Program-made: the position numbers and the translations under genes
From: Kitasatospora sp044457565
GTDB lineage: Bacteria > Actinomycetota > Actinomycetes > Streptomycetales > Streptomycetaceae
Direction: 5' to 3'
Length of the DNA: 64,000 bases
Assembly: GCF_044457565.1 (NCBI RefSeq)
Contig: NZ_JBITGZ010000015.1
Location: 124,001-188,000, forward strand
In this document: one piece after another, positions 1 to 8,055 of the stretch
Layout of the letters: each line of letters begins with the position of its first letter
Position numbering within the stretch: the first letter of the stretch is position 1
The notes under the pieces: model-generated
What the model was told of the DNA's origin: nothing
Databases searched by the model: none
Seen by the model: the letters and a program-made list of their open reading frames with translations, nothing else

Positions 1-2
1 GC

Positions 3-869
3 GACGCCCTCTGGCTGGGTCATGCCTGGGTGGACGGCCGGAAGAGTGACGGCGACGTCGCCGCGCTCGCCGCGCAGCTCGCCGGGACGGGCATCCGCGA
101 CCTCTACGTCCACACCGGCCCCCTGGAGCACGACGGCAGCCTGCCGGCCACCGCCTACCCCCGGGCCGCCTGGTTCGTGGCGGCCGTCGGGCGCGCGATG
201 CCCGGCGTACGGGTGCAGTCCTGGCTCGGCGACGTGGTGGAGCCCGAGAAGACCGGGCTCGACCTGGACGAACCCGCCGTCCGGGAGCGGATCGCCGCCT
301 CCGCCCAGCAGGTGCTGGACGCCGGCTTCGCCGGGGTCCACTTCGACCTGGAGCCGGTCCGCTCGGGCTCGCCCGGCTGGCTGAGCCTGCTCGACCAGGT
401 GCACGCGGGGACGGCCGCACGCGGGGCACCGCTGTCGGTGGCCGCCCCGCAGATCGACCCACTGCCGGGCCTGCACTCGGCCGGCATCGCGCTCGCCGAC
501 CACGGCAAGTGGTGGTCGCAGGCGTACTTCGCGGAGACGGCCCGCCGGGTCGAGCAGATCGCCGTGATGTCCTACGACACCTCGATGCCGCTGGAGTCGC
601 TGTACGGCGGGTACGTCGCCCAGCAGACCACCCTGGCGCTGGAGGTGACCCCACCGGCCGTCGACCTGCTGATGGGGCTGCCCGCGTACTGGGACGACAC
701 CCCGGGCCACCGCGGCTCGGCCGAGACGGTCCGGGCCGCCGTCCGGGGCGCCCGGCTGGCACTCGGCCGCGAGGCGCCCGCCCGCCAGACCTTCGGGCTG
801 GCGCTGTACGTGGACTTCACCGCCACGCCGGAGCACTGGTCGGCGTACCGGCGCGGCTGGTGCGCCTGA
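3..869 (+). CDS. TIM-barrel glycoside-hydrolase-like protein, 3' part
   Basis: The reading frame is open from the first bases of the window and already looks coding before the first possible GTG at position 30, so the gene is cut by the left edge; at least 288 residues are present. The sequence resembles GH18-like (beta/alpha)8 barrels: a strand ending in FAGVHFDLEP sits where chitinase-type enzymes keep their catalytic acidic residue, and it is followed by a strand with VMSYDTSMP and a late YVDFTATPEHW. The signal or anchor region, if any, lies outside the window. The substrate is unknown and the family assignment is by pattern only. Confidence 0.7.
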   Translation, partial: DALWLGHAWVDGRKSDGDVAALAAQLAGTGIRDLYVHTGPLEHDGSLPATAYPRAAWFVAAVGRAMPGVRVQSWLGDVVEPEKTGLDLDEPAVRERIAASAQQVLDAGFAGVHFDLEPVRSGSPGWLSLLDQVHAGTAARGAPLSVAAPQIDPLPGLHSAGIALADHGKWWSQAYFAETARRVEQIAVMSYDTSMPLESLYGGYVAQQTTLALEVTPPAVDLLMGLPAYWDDTPGHRGSAETVRAAVRGARLALGREAPARQTFGLALYVDFTATPEHWSAYRRGWCA

Positions 870-955
870 GTGACGCGGGCGTCCGTGCGGGGGCCGGTCG
901 CGCGGGGCCGTTCGTGCGGGGCATGCCCCGCTCCGGCCGGGGTCGGCCGCTCTGC

Positions 956-1540
956 TCAGGCCACTGCCCGGTGCAGGGCGATCAGCAGCCGCCAGACCCC
1001 GGCCGCGACGGCGTCCGGGGTGGCGTCGATCCGCTCGTGCAGCCAGTCGGCGAGGACACCGGTGAAGGCGGCCGCCACCGCGGAGCCCACCAGGTCCGCG
1101 TGCGACGCCTTTGCCAACTCCCGTTCGGTGCGGCTTCGTTCGCGTAGCCGGTCGTGGAGCAGCTCACCCAGGGGGCCGCTGCCGCCCGGGCGCAGCAGAC
1201 CCCGGTAGAGCGGGGCGTGGCCGGCGGTCTCGGTGAAGAAGGCGGTGAGGGCGGGCGGCGGGGCCGCCGGGTCCGGGATGCCGCGCCAGGCGTGCAGGGC
1301 GTCCACGGCGCGGTCGACGACCTCCGCGCAGGCATCCACCGCGAGGGCCTGGAGGTCCTCGTAGTGAAGGTAGAAGGTGGCGCGGCCGAGGGCCGCGCGG
1401 CGGACCACGGCCGAGACGGTGAGCTCGTCAAGCGGCCGGTCGGCGCACTCGGCGAGCAGGGCGTCGCGCAGCCTGGCCCGGGTGCGCTCGGCGCGCGGGT
1501 CGCCCGCCCGCCGGCCGCCGCCCTCGTCCGCCACACTCAC
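956..1540 (-). CDS. TetR-family transcriptional regulator
   Basis: A 194-residue protein with an N-terminal helix-turn-helix of TetR type at about residues 22-65 (LTVSAVVRRAALGRATFYLHY) and a helical ligand-binding C-terminal half. The GTG start overlaps the TGA of the upstream DUF1304 gene by four bases (GTGA), so the two are cotranscribed and translationally coupled. Two similar TGGACA-N2-TGTCCA dyads lie just upstream of the operon (1932-1966), which suggests autoregulation. The ligand is unknown. Confidence 0.9.
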   Translation of the reverse strand: MSVADEGGGRRAGDPRAERTRARLRDALLAECADRPLDELTVSAVVRRAALGRATFYLHYEDLQALAVDACAEVVDRAVDALHAWRGIPDPAAPPPALTAFFTETAGHAPLYRGLLRPGGSGPLGELLHDRLRERSRTERELAKASHADLVGSAVAAAFTGVLADWLHERIDATPDAVAAGVWRLLIALHRAVA

Positions 1541-1899
1541 CCGGCGACCAGGACCGCGGTGAGGGCCAGGGCGCCGGGCAGGGCCTGGGCGAAGAGGATG
1601 CGCCGGTTGGCGGTGGCCGCGCCGTACAGACCGGCGATCACCACGCAGCTGAGGAAGAACACCTGGACACGGTAGCCGGTGGGGTCGGCCGCGATCAGCC
1701 CCCAGACCAGGCCTGCCGCGAGGAAGCCGTTGTAGAGGCCCTGGTTGGCGGCGAGCGGGGCGCTGGCGCGGGCCATCTCCGCGTCGAAGCCGGAGAGTTC
1801 ACGCCCCGGGCGGCGCTCCCAGAGGAACATCTCCAGCACCATGATGTACGCGTGCAGCGCGGCCACCAGGCCCACCAGCACGTTCGCGACGGTCTGCAC
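1537..1899 (-). CDS. DUF1304 family membrane protein
   Basis: A 120-residue protein with four predicted membrane helices and the family hallmarks LHAYIMVLEMFLW near the N-terminus and NQGLYNGFLAAGL in the middle, typical of the small DUF1304 proteins. It is the first gene of a two-gene operon with a TetR regulator, so it is probably the regulator's main target. DUF1304 proteins are often found beside regulators of drug or stress response, but no transport substrate is established. The GTG start has only a weak ribosome-binding site. Confidence 0.88.
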   Translation of the reverse strand: MQTVANVLVGLVAALHAYIMVLEMFLWERRPGRELSGFDAEMARASAPLAANQGLYNGFLAAGLVWGLIAADPTGYRVQVFFLSCVVIAGLYGAATANRRILFAQALPGALALTAVLVAG

Positions 1900-1931
1900 G
1901 ACCGCTCACCCGCTCTCTCGGCAACACTTCC

Positions 1932-1966
1932 TGGACAGGTGACCAGAGTTTATGGACACCTGTCCA
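1932..1966 (-). promoter_or_regulatory. Paired TetR-type operators
   Basis: TGGACAGGTGACCA (1932-1945) and TGGACACCTGTCCA (1953-1966) are two dyads of the same consensus whose centres are 21 bp apart, two helical turns. Together they also form one larger inverted repeat with 14-bp perfect arms (1928-1941 and 1957-1970). They lie 33 bp upstream of the DUF1304 start, on the promoter side of the DUF1304-TetR operon. This is the arrangement expected for cooperative binding of two TetR dimers. Confidence 0.75.
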
Positions 1967-2076
1967 GGAATGCCAAATCGCCAGGGCGCGGCGCATCGCG
2001 GCCGGCGTCGCCGGAACACCCAAGTAGCGCCGATTCCCCGGGTGCTGGCGGGACCAGCTCCCGCCCGCGCACCCCC

Positions 2077-2607
2077 TCAGCCGTTCCGACTACCGCCCAG
2101 GTGGGCCGCCAGCGCCCCGAGGTGGCGGTCGATGGTCGCCGCCTGCCCCCGCACATAGCGCGACACAAAGCGGTAGACCGGCCGGTAGATCTCCCCCCGC
2201 TCCGTCACCGTGACCGTGCATCCGCCCTCCGCCGGGTCGATGGCATAGGTCCAGGTGCCGCCGAACGGCAGGCCGCGATCGTCGGCGATGCGGGTGACCA
2301 GCCTGCTCGGCTCCACGCTCTCCACCACCTCGTACGTCATCGCGCCGTGCCGCTCGTACTCGCGCCACCGGATGCGCCCGCCCTCGACCGGCAGCCGCTC
2401 GATGTGCGTGAGGCCCGGGCGCCAGGCCGGGTAGAGGTCGATGTCAGACAGCACCTCCCACACCGCGTGCGGGGCCTGCGCCACCCGCAGCGACCGCTCC
2501 ACCAGGTGCTCCACCGGGAGCCGGCGGCCGGCCTCGTACACGCCCACTCCGACGGCGGCCACCGCGGCCACCGCCGTACCCGCGCCGATCAGCAGCCCTC
2601 TGGTCAT
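2077..2607 (-). CDS. SRPBCC (polyketide cyclase/START-like) protein
   Basis: A 176-residue protein. Residues 1-25 form a hydrophobic N-terminal segment (signal anchor); residues 33-150 read as a SRPBCC/Bet v1-like fold, with the typical opening RSLRVAQAPHAVWEVLSDIDLYPAWRPG and the central GTWTYAIDPAEGGCTVTVTE. The family binds hydrophobic ligands in a deep pocket; no catalytic role can be inferred here. It is transcribed alone, divergent from the secreted esterase. Confidence 0.82.
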   Translation of the reverse strand: MTRGLLIGAGTAVAAVAAVGVGVYEAGRRLPVEHLVERSLRVAQAPHAVWEVLSDIDLYPAWRPGLTHIERLPVEGGRIRWREYERHGAMTYEVVESVEPSRLVTRIADDRGLPFGGTWTYAIDPAEGGCTVTVTERGEIYRPVYRFVSRYVRGQAATIDRHLGALAAHLGGSRNG

Positions 2608-2766
2608 CCGCCCGGCTCCTCACACACCGCCCACACCGCCTGCCCCCGGCTTCCATCATCACGCCGGGCCGCCGGCGCGCGCGAGGCATCGGGAGGGCGG
2701 CGCAGCCGGGCGCGGGCACGCCGCCGCGCCGCCGCACCGCGGACCGACGATGAGTTACGGACTGGC

Positions 2767-2772
2767 TACTAT
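2767..2772 (+). promoter_or_regulatory. Candidate -10 element of the esterase gene
   Basis: TACTAT lies in an AT-richer pocket of otherwise GC-rich intergenic DNA. No good -35 box is visible 16-19 bp upstream. Transcription starting near 2779 would place the upstream in-frame GTG at 2775 outside the mRNA, which agrees with the GTG start at 2832. Confidence 0.35.
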
Positions 2773-2831
2773 GCGTGAGCAACGGGCCGCGATCTCCCTG
2801 CGCGGCCGCCGGACGACCTCGGAGAACCCCC

Positions 2832-3668
2832 GTGCCGCGTCACAGAGTCCTCACCGCCCTGGCCGCCCTCCCGCTCCTCGCCCTCGGGGCCGCGCCCGCC
2901 CACGCGGACACCACGCTGCGGTACGCCGCGCTCGGCGACTCGTACGCGGCCGGGGTCGCCGCCGGCGCCTACGACGGCGCCAGCGGCGAGTGCCACCGCA
3001 GCACCCGCGCGTACCCCGAGCTCTGGAGCGCCCAGCACGCTCCGGCCGAACTGCGGCACCTGGCCTGCAACGGGGCCACCGTCGCGGACGTGCTGCGCGA
3101 CCAGGTCCCCGGCGTCAGCGCGGACACCTCTCTGGTCACCCTCACCGCCGGCGGCAACGACCTCGGCTTCTCCGACGCGGCGGTGGCCTGCCTCCAGCCG
3201 CTCACCACCGACGCCCGCTGCAACCAGACCCTGGACGAGTCGGAGCGGCGGCTGCGCGAGGACCTGCCCGCCCGGCTGGACACGCTCTACCGGGCTGTCG
3301 CCGCCGCGGCCGCGCCCACCGCCCGGGTGGTGGTGACGGGCTATCCGCATCTGCTGAGGACCGGCACCACCTGCCTGATCGGCACCGATCCGCGCCGGCA
3401 GCGCTTCAACCACGTCACCGACCTGCTGGACGAGGAGATCCGGCGTCAGGCGGCCGCGCACGGCTTCGCCTTCGCGGATGTCCGGACGGCTTTCGAGGGT
3501 CACGGGGTGTGCTCCGGGCCCGGCCAGGAGTGGATCACCGGGATCGTCATCCCCCGGCTGTGGGAGTCCTTCCACCCCACCGCGGACGGCCAGGCGCGCG
3601 GCTACCTGCCCGCCGTCGGCGACGCCGTCGCCGCTGCCGTCACCGCCGTGGCCGCCGGCCGCGCCTGA
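2832..3668 (+). CDS. Secreted SGNH/GDSL hydrolase (esterase/lipase)
   Basis: I place the start at GTG 2832, five bases after GGAGAA; a 278-residue protein results, beginning with a clean Sec signal peptide (MPRHRV, a hydrophobic core, then AHA-D). SGNH blocks are present in order: I, YAALGDSYAAG with the nucleophilic Ser; II, the Gly region ACNGATV; III, TAGGNDLGF with the oxyanion Asn; V, ESFHPTADGQ with the catalytic His. Six or more cysteines suggest disulfides, as in extracellular Streptomyces lipases. The role is hydrolysis of lipid or polymer esters outside the cell. The substrate is unknown. Confidence 0.92.
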   Translation: MPRHRVLTALAALPLLALGAAPAHADTTLRYAALGDSYAAGVAAGAYDGASGECHRSTRAYPELWSAQHAPAELRHLACNGATVADVLRDQVPGVSADTSLVTLTAGGNDLGFSDAAVACLQPLTTDARCNQTLDESERRLREDLPARLDTLYRAVAAAAAPTARVVVTGYPHLLRTGTTCLIGTDPRRQRFNHVTDLLDEEIRRQAAAHGFAFADVRTAFEGHGVCSGPGQEWITGIVIPRLWESFHPTADGQARGYLPAVGDAVAAAVTAVAAGRA

Positions 3669-3708
3669 GGCCTGCGGCCTCCGGGGGCTCGGCTCTCCTA
3701 CCGGCGCG

Positions 3709-3727
3709 CGCCCCGCCCGCCGGGGCG
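3709..3727 (+). terminator. Weak hairpin after the esterase gene
   Basis: CGCCCCG and CGGGGCG flank a five-base loop, 40 bases after the esterase stop. There is no U-tract, as is usual for this genome. Confidence 0.35.
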
Positions 3728-3839
3728 GCGGCGAAACCCGCTGGATCGAGCGGGCCGTGCTGGCGCAGACTGTCCCGATGCGCCCTGCCGTCCCCCGGCC
3801 ACGGCGCGCATCAAAGCCCGTAGGCTGGGCAGGTAGGGA

Positions 3840-3862
3840 CCATGGGGCGAGCGGCTCCATGG
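3840..3862. promoter_or_regulatory. Dyad upstream of the PAC2 gene
   Basis: CCATGGGGC and GCTCCATGG, nine-base arms with one mismatch around a five-base spacer, lie about 95 bp upstream of the PAC2 start. It could be an operator or a leader hairpin; the binding protein is unknown. Confidence 0.35.
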
Positions 3863-3957
3863 AGTGAGAGGTTCGAACAGTCGGCAGCCGGCATCGGCGT
3901 CCTTGCAGGCCCTGGAGGGCGGGGCGCGGCCGTCGGCCGACCGGAGGGAGACGCTGG

Positions 3958-4926
3958 GTGATCGAGCTGGAAGATGTTCCCGAGTTGATCGACCCGGTGA
4001 TGGTCTGCGCCTTCGAGGGCTGGAACGACGCGGGCGACGCCGCCTCGGCCGCCGTGGCGCACCTCGACGAGACCTGGGGCGGCAAGGTGTTCGCCGCCCT
4101 GGACGCGGAGGACTACTACGACTTCCAGGTCAACCGGCCCACCGTCTGGCTGGACGGCGGGGTCCGCAGGATCACCTGGCCGACCACCCGGCTCTCGGTG
4201 ATCCGGCTGACCGAGCCCAAGCCCAGGGACATCGTGCTGGTGCGCGGCATCGAGCCCAGCATGCGCTGGCGCTCGTACTGCAACGAACTGCTCGGCTTCG
4301 CCCACGAGCTGGGCGTGGAGCTGGTCGTCATCCTCGGCGCGCTGCTCGGCGACACCCCGCACAGCCGGCCGGTCCCGGTCAGCGGCGTCACCTCGGACGC
4401 CGAGCTGGCCCGCACCCTGGACCTGGAGGAGAGCCGGTACGAGGGCCCGACCGGCATCGTCGGGGTGCTCCAGGAGGCGTGCTCGCACGCCGGGGTGCCG
4501 GCCGTGACGCTGTGGGCGGCGGTGCCGCACTATGTGGCGCAGCCGCCGAACCCCAAGGCCACCCTCGCGCTGATCAACAAGCTGGAGGATCTGCTGGACC
4601 TGCGGATCCCGCCGGGCGAGCTCGGCGAGGACTCCCGCGCCTGGCAGCTCGGGGTGGACCAACTCGCCGCCGAGGACAGTGAGGTGGCCGAGTACGTCCA
4701 GCAGCTGGAGGAGGCGCAGGACACCGCGGAGCTCCCGGAGGCCTCCGGCGACGCCATCGCCCGCGAGTTCGAGCGCTACCTGCGCCGCCGGGAGAACCTC
4801 GGCCCGACGGGCGAGAAGCCGGTGGCGGGCCACGCCACCGCGGAGAAGGCCGGCGAGCCGGAGCCACCCGGCCCCAAGGACACCAAGACCGGCGAGGACG
4901 CCTCCGAGCCGGGGGACGGCGAGTAG
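3958..4926 (+). CDS. PAC2 family protein (possible ParJ homologue)
   Basis: A 322-residue protein with the PAC2 (proteasome-assembly-chaperone-like) fold across roughly residues 10-240: MVCAFEGWNDAGDAAS near the start, GAEPSM-like turns, VVILGALLGDTPHSRP and VTLWAAVPHYVAQPPNPKA. The C-terminal 60 residues are charged, Pro/Glu-rich and probably disordered. It is convergent with mshC, with a strong hairpin between them. In S. coelicolor the PAC2-type protein beside mshC is, to my recollection, the ParA-interacting factor ParJ; that identity rests on synteny and memory, not on a comparison made here. GTG start. Confidence 0.85.
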   Translation: MIELEDVPELIDPVMVCAFEGWNDAGDAASAAVAHLDETWGGKVFAALDAEDYYDFQVNRPTVWLDGGVRRITWPTTRLSVIRLTEPKPRDIVLVRGIEPSMRWRSYCNELLGFAHELGVELVVILGALLGDTPHSRPVPVSGVTSDAELARTLDLEESRYEGPTGIVGVLQEACSHAGVPAVTLWAAVPHYVAQPPNPKATLALINKLEDLLDLRIPPGELGEDSRAWQLGVDQLAAEDSEVAEYVQQLEEAQDTAELPEASGDAIAREFERYLRRRENLGPTGEKPVAGHATAEKAGEPEPPGPKDTKTGEDASEPGDGE

Positions 4927-4942
4927 CCGCAGCGCTGCCAAC

Positions 4943-4992
4943 AGCACGAAGAAGGGGTGTCAGGAGGATTCCTGGCACCCCTTCTTCGTGCT
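4943..4992. terminator. Bidirectional terminator between PAC2 gene and mshC
   Basis: Two 23-base arms, AGCACGAAGAAGGGGTG... and its complement, form a hairpin with one G-T-type mismatch and a GGAT loop. It sits 16 bases after the PAC2 stop and 30 bases beyond the mshC stop on the other strand, so it can end both transcripts. Confidence 0.9.
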
Positions 4993-5022
4993 GCGCGTGG
5001 CACGAGCCTCAGAGCACGAACC

Positions 5023-6252
5023 TCAGAGCGCGACACCCAGCAGGGCGTCCACCGTCCGCGAGACCAGCCCGGGTGCGCCGATGTCGTCGCCGCCGGCCTC
5101 GGCCTGCAGGGCGGCCCAGCGGTCCACGGCCGCCAGCGCCGCTGGCGCGTCCAGGTCGTTCGCCAGCGCCGCCCGGACCTCGCCGAGCAGGCCATCGGCC
5201 GACGGGCCGTCAGGACGGGAGACGGCCGCACGCCAGCGGGCGAGTCGCTCGACGGCCTCCTCCAGCGTGGCGTTCGTCCACTCCCAGTCGCTGCGGTAGT
5301 GGTGCGCCAGCAGCGCCAGGCGGATCGCCGCCGGGTCGACGCCCTCGCGGCGCACCGCCGAGACGAAGACCAGGTTGCCGCGGGACTTGGACATCTTGTG
5401 CCCGTCCAGGGCGACCATGCCGGCGTGCACGTACGCCTGGGCGTACGGGTGGGCGCCGGTGGCGACCTGGGCGTGGGCGGCACCCATCTCGTGGTGCGGG
5501 AAGGAGAGGTCGCTGCCACCGCCCTGGATGTCGAAGGACATCCCGAGGTACTTCAGGGCGATCGCGACGCACTCGATGTGCCAGCCGGGGCGGCCGTGGC
5601 CGAGCTCGGTGTCCCAGGCGGGCTCACCGGGGCGGGCCGAGAGCCAGAGCAGGGCGTCCAGCGGGTGCTTCTTGCCGGGGCGGTCGGGGTCGCCGCCGCG
5701 CTCGGCGAAGACCGGGCGCATCGCCTCGCGGCTGAGGCCGGAGACCTCGCCGAAGTGCGGGTCCGACTCGACGGAGAAGTAGACGTCGCCGTCGACGTCG
5801 TACGCGGCGCCGCTCGCGAGCAGCTTCTTGACCAGCGGGACGATCCACGGGATGGACTCGACGGCGCCGATGTAGTGCGCCGGGGGCAGCATCCGCAGGG
5901 CGGTCATGTCCTCGCGGAACAGGGCGGTCTCACGCTCCGCCAGTACCGTCCAGTCCTGGCCGGTCTCGACCGCGCGGGCCAGCAGCGGGTCGTCGACGTC
6001 GGTGACGTTCTGGACGTAGAGGACGTCGTGGCCGGCGTCCTTCCAGACCCGCTGCACCAGGTCGAAGGCGTTGTAGGTGGCGGCGTGGCCCATGTGGGTC
6101 GCGTCGTAGGGGGTGATGCCGCAGACGTAGAGCCGGGCGGTGGGGCCCTGCGGCACGACCTCGCGGACACAGCCCGCGGCGGTGTCGTGGATTCGCAGGG
6201 GGAGCCCCTGACCGGGCAGGGCGGGAACCTCGGAGGCGGGCCAGGCATGCAT
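5023..6252 (-). CDS. mshC: Cysteine:GlcN-Ins ligase (mycothiol biosynthesis)
   Basis: A 409-residue MshC, related to cysteinyl-tRNA synthetase. It joins L-cysteine to 1D-myo-inositol 2-amino-2-deoxy-alpha-D-glucopyranoside using ATP in mycothiol synthesis. Visible motifs are the zinc/cysteine region LYVCGITPYDATHMGH (HxGH at about 53-56), WHIECVAIA with SFPHHEMGAAHAQ in the middle, and the KMSKS loop (GHKMSKSRGN) near residue 287. I use ATG 6252 because homologues begin MHAWPA; a longer frame exists upstream. There is no Shine-Dalgarno sequence, and TAGATT ends seven bases before the ATG, so the mRNA may be leaderless. Confidence 0.96.
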   Translation of the reverse strand: MHAWPASEVPALPGQGLPLRIHDTAAGCVREVVPQGPTARLYVCGITPYDATHMGHAATYNAFDLVQRVWKDAGHDVLYVQNVTDVDDPLLARAVETGQDWTVLAERETALFREDMTALRMLPPAHYIGAVESIPWIVPLVKKLLASGAAYDVDGDVYFSVESDPHFGEVSGLSREAMRPVFAERGGDPDRPGKKHPLDALLWLSARPGEPAWDTELGHGRPGWHIECVAIALKYLGMSFDIQGGGSDLSFPHHEMGAAHAQVATGAHPYAQAYVHAGMVALDGHKMSKSRGNLVFVSAVRREGVDPAAIRLALLAHHYRSDWEWTNATLEEAVERLARWRAAVSRPDGPSADGLLGEVRAALANDLDAPAALAAVDRWAALQAEAGGDDIGAPGLVSRTVDALLGVAL

Positions 6253-6258
6253 GGGAAC

Positions 6259-6265
6259 CAATCTA
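6259..6265 (-). promoter_or_regulatory. Candidate -10 of mshC
   Basis: On the minus strand TTAGATT occurs seven bases before the mshC ATG, with no ribosome-binding site between. This geometry fits a leaderless transcript starting at or next to the A of the start codon. No convincing -35 box is visible. Confidence 0.4.
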
Positions 6266-6350
6266 ACCTCGCGATCATTTGAAAGCCTAACCAGTACGCA
6301 AGATCGGCTTGATTCGATATGCATGCCGCCCTGGACCGGACCCGATCGTT

Positions 6351-6382
6351 TGCGATCGGATCGGCCTGCGATCCGGATCGGC
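6351..6382. repeat. 16-bp tandem duplication
   Basis: TGCGATCGGATCGGCC is followed directly by TGCGATCCGGATCGGC, with almost the same sequence. It lies between the mshC start and the stop of the next minus-strand gene. No function is evident. Confidence 0.5.
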
Positions 6383-6447
6383 TCGACGTTGGCTCCGCCC
6401 GGGACCGGCTCGGTTCGGGGCGGACTCGGGGCCGGCTCCGCCTCAGG

Positions 6448-7353
6448 TCAGATCGGCGGCCAGGGGATGGACGGCCAGTCCTGCGAGGGCAGCGGATGCA
6501 CGCCGGTGCTCAGCAGCACGTCGATCCGCGCGCGGGTGGCCACAAGCTCGGCCCGGGTCAGGTGTTCGGCCAGGCGGGCACCGAGCCCGCCGTCCAGCTC
6601 CCGCGCGAGACCGCCGAGCACCGGGCCGGCCTCCTGCGGCAGCGGCCGCCCGGCCCAGCCCCAGAGCAGCGTGCGCAGCTTGCCGGGCACGGCGAAGGTC
6701 ACCCCGTGGTCGATGCCGTAGATCCGGCCGTCGGCGGCGCGGATCAGATGGCCGCCCTTGCGGTCGGCGTTGTTGAGCACCGCGTCCAGCACGGCCAGGC
6801 GCCGCAGCTGTACGTCGTCGGTGTGCACCAGCAGCGCGGTACGGCCCTCGCCGACGTCGGCCCGCACGATCGGCAGCCAGCCCCTCTCGGGGCCGGCCGG
6901 GTCCTGGAGGGCGAGCAGCGGTCCGGCCTGCCGGTCCGGCTCCACCCAGAGCTGGACCATCCCCGGCCCGTGCGGCCCCTCGCGCAGCACCGTGGGCGGG
7001 ATCAGCGCCCAGCCGGTGGCGGCGGACACCTCGTACGCGGCGGCCTCGCGCCCGGCCAGGGTGCCGTCGGGGAAGTCCCAGAGCGGGCGCTCACCGGCCA
7101 CCGGCTTGTAGACGCACGGCGCCTGAAGACCCTCCAGGCTCGCGGTGCAGTAGAGCGCGGCGTTGGAGGCGTCGGTGAGCCGGCCGTGGACGGTGATCCG
7201 GCCCTCGCGCAGCAGCCGTAGCGCGGTGGGTACGTCGGCGGCCAGCACGGCGGCGGCCACCGGGTCGGCCTCGGGGACGGCCGCCGGGCGGGCGCCGGCG
7301 GGCCGGGGGGGCGTGTCCGCGTTCAGCGCCGGTAACCGTTCGCGCGCGGGCAC
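6448..7353 (-). CDS. SCO1664 family protein, kinase-like
   Basis: A 301-residue protein of a family confined to Actinobacteria (known as the SCO1664 family). The fold resembles PI3/PI4-kinase-like or HipA-like enzymes: VYKPVAGERPLWDFPDGTLAGREAAAYEVS carries a nucleotide-binding Lys, and LDAVLNNADRKGGHLI followed by IYGIDHGVTF resembles the catalytic-loop Asp/Asn and the metal-binding Asp. It overlaps the end of the DUF3090 gene by about 31 bp if GTG 7353 is used; a shorter start is possible. The substrate is unknown. It forms a conserved unit with the next two genes and mshC. Confidence 0.88.
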   Translation of the reverse strand: MPARERLPALNADTPPRPAGARPAAVPEADPVAAAVLAADVPTALRLLREGRITVHGRLTDASNAALYCTASLEGLQAPCVYKPVAGERPLWDFPDGTLAGREAAAYEVSAATGWALIPPTVLREGPHGPGMVQLWVEPDRQAGPLLALQDPAGPERGWLPIVRADVGEGRTALLVHTDDVQLRRLAVLDAVLNNADRKGGHLIRAADGRIYGIDHGVTFAVPGKLRTLLWGWAGRPLPQEAGPVLGGLARELDGGLGARLAEHLTRAELVATRARIDVLLSTGVHPLPSQDWPSIPWPPI

Positions 7354-7895
7354 AGATGGCCCTCGGGGTCGAGCGGGAGGTTGCAGAACGGGCAGGGCTT
7401 GCGGCCCGCCGCGACCAGGTCGAGGGCGCGCTTGGCGAAGACCCGGGCCATCGCGCCGCTGAGCCGCACCCGGAGCATGTCCGGGCCGTTCTCCTCATCC
7501 TCGAAGACCGCTTCGGCCTCCTCCTGCGCGCCCTCCTCGCCCTCGATCACGGCCTGGGCCTCGACGACCAGGCAGGAGTCGGTGCTGTCCCAGGCCAGCG
7601 CCATGGTGCCGACCCGGAACTCCTGCTCCAGCGGGAGGTCGAGCGGGGCGCTGTCGATCAGGTCGAGCGGCGCGGTGGCGGGGATGGCCGCGTCGCCGCC
7701 GCTGCGCCGCAGCGCCTCGTCGAGGACCTCCTCGATGCGCTCGGCGAGCGCCGCGACCTGGGTCTTCTCCAGCAGCACGCTGGTGATCCGGCCCCGGGCG
7801 CTGGCCTGCAGGTAGAACGCCCGGGCGCCGGGCTGGCCGACGGTACCGGCCACGAACCGTTCGGGCTGGTCGTAGAAGTGGACCTGACGGGGCAC
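7323..7895 (-). CDS. DUF3090 family protein
   Basis: A 190-residue protein with the family opening PRQVHFYDQPERFVAGTVGQPGARAFYLQA. The GTG at 7895 follows GGAGCGAGAGC, so I prefer it to the longer frame. The C-terminus has CPFCNLPLDPEGHLCP, a four-Cys-like zinc motif. DUF3090 genes co-occur in Actinobacteria with the SCO1664-family kinase-like gene and the phosphatase found on either side; no activity is known. An acidic stretch (about residues 130-145) precedes the last domain. Confidence 0.9.
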   Translation of the reverse strand: MPRQVHFYDQPERFVAGTVGQPGARAFYLQASARGRITSVLLEKTQVAALAERIEEVLDEALRRSGGDAAIPATAPLDLIDSAPLDLPLEQEFRVGTMALAWDSTDSCLVVEAQAVIEGEEGAQEEAEAVFEDEENGPDMLRVRLSGAMARVFAKRALDLVAAGRKPCPFCNLPLDPEGHLCPRANGYRR

Positions 7896-8055
7896 GCTCT
7901 CGCTCCGGATCGTTCTGGCGTGGTCAACGGCTTCTCGGTACCCGGGTGCTCGGCACCCGGGCGACGGTGTACGGGCGTTGGTGCACGGGCGCTCGCGTAC
8001 ACACGGGCTCACCTGTCACCCTACGGCCTGTCGGCCGGGCCGGGGACGGGAGGTG

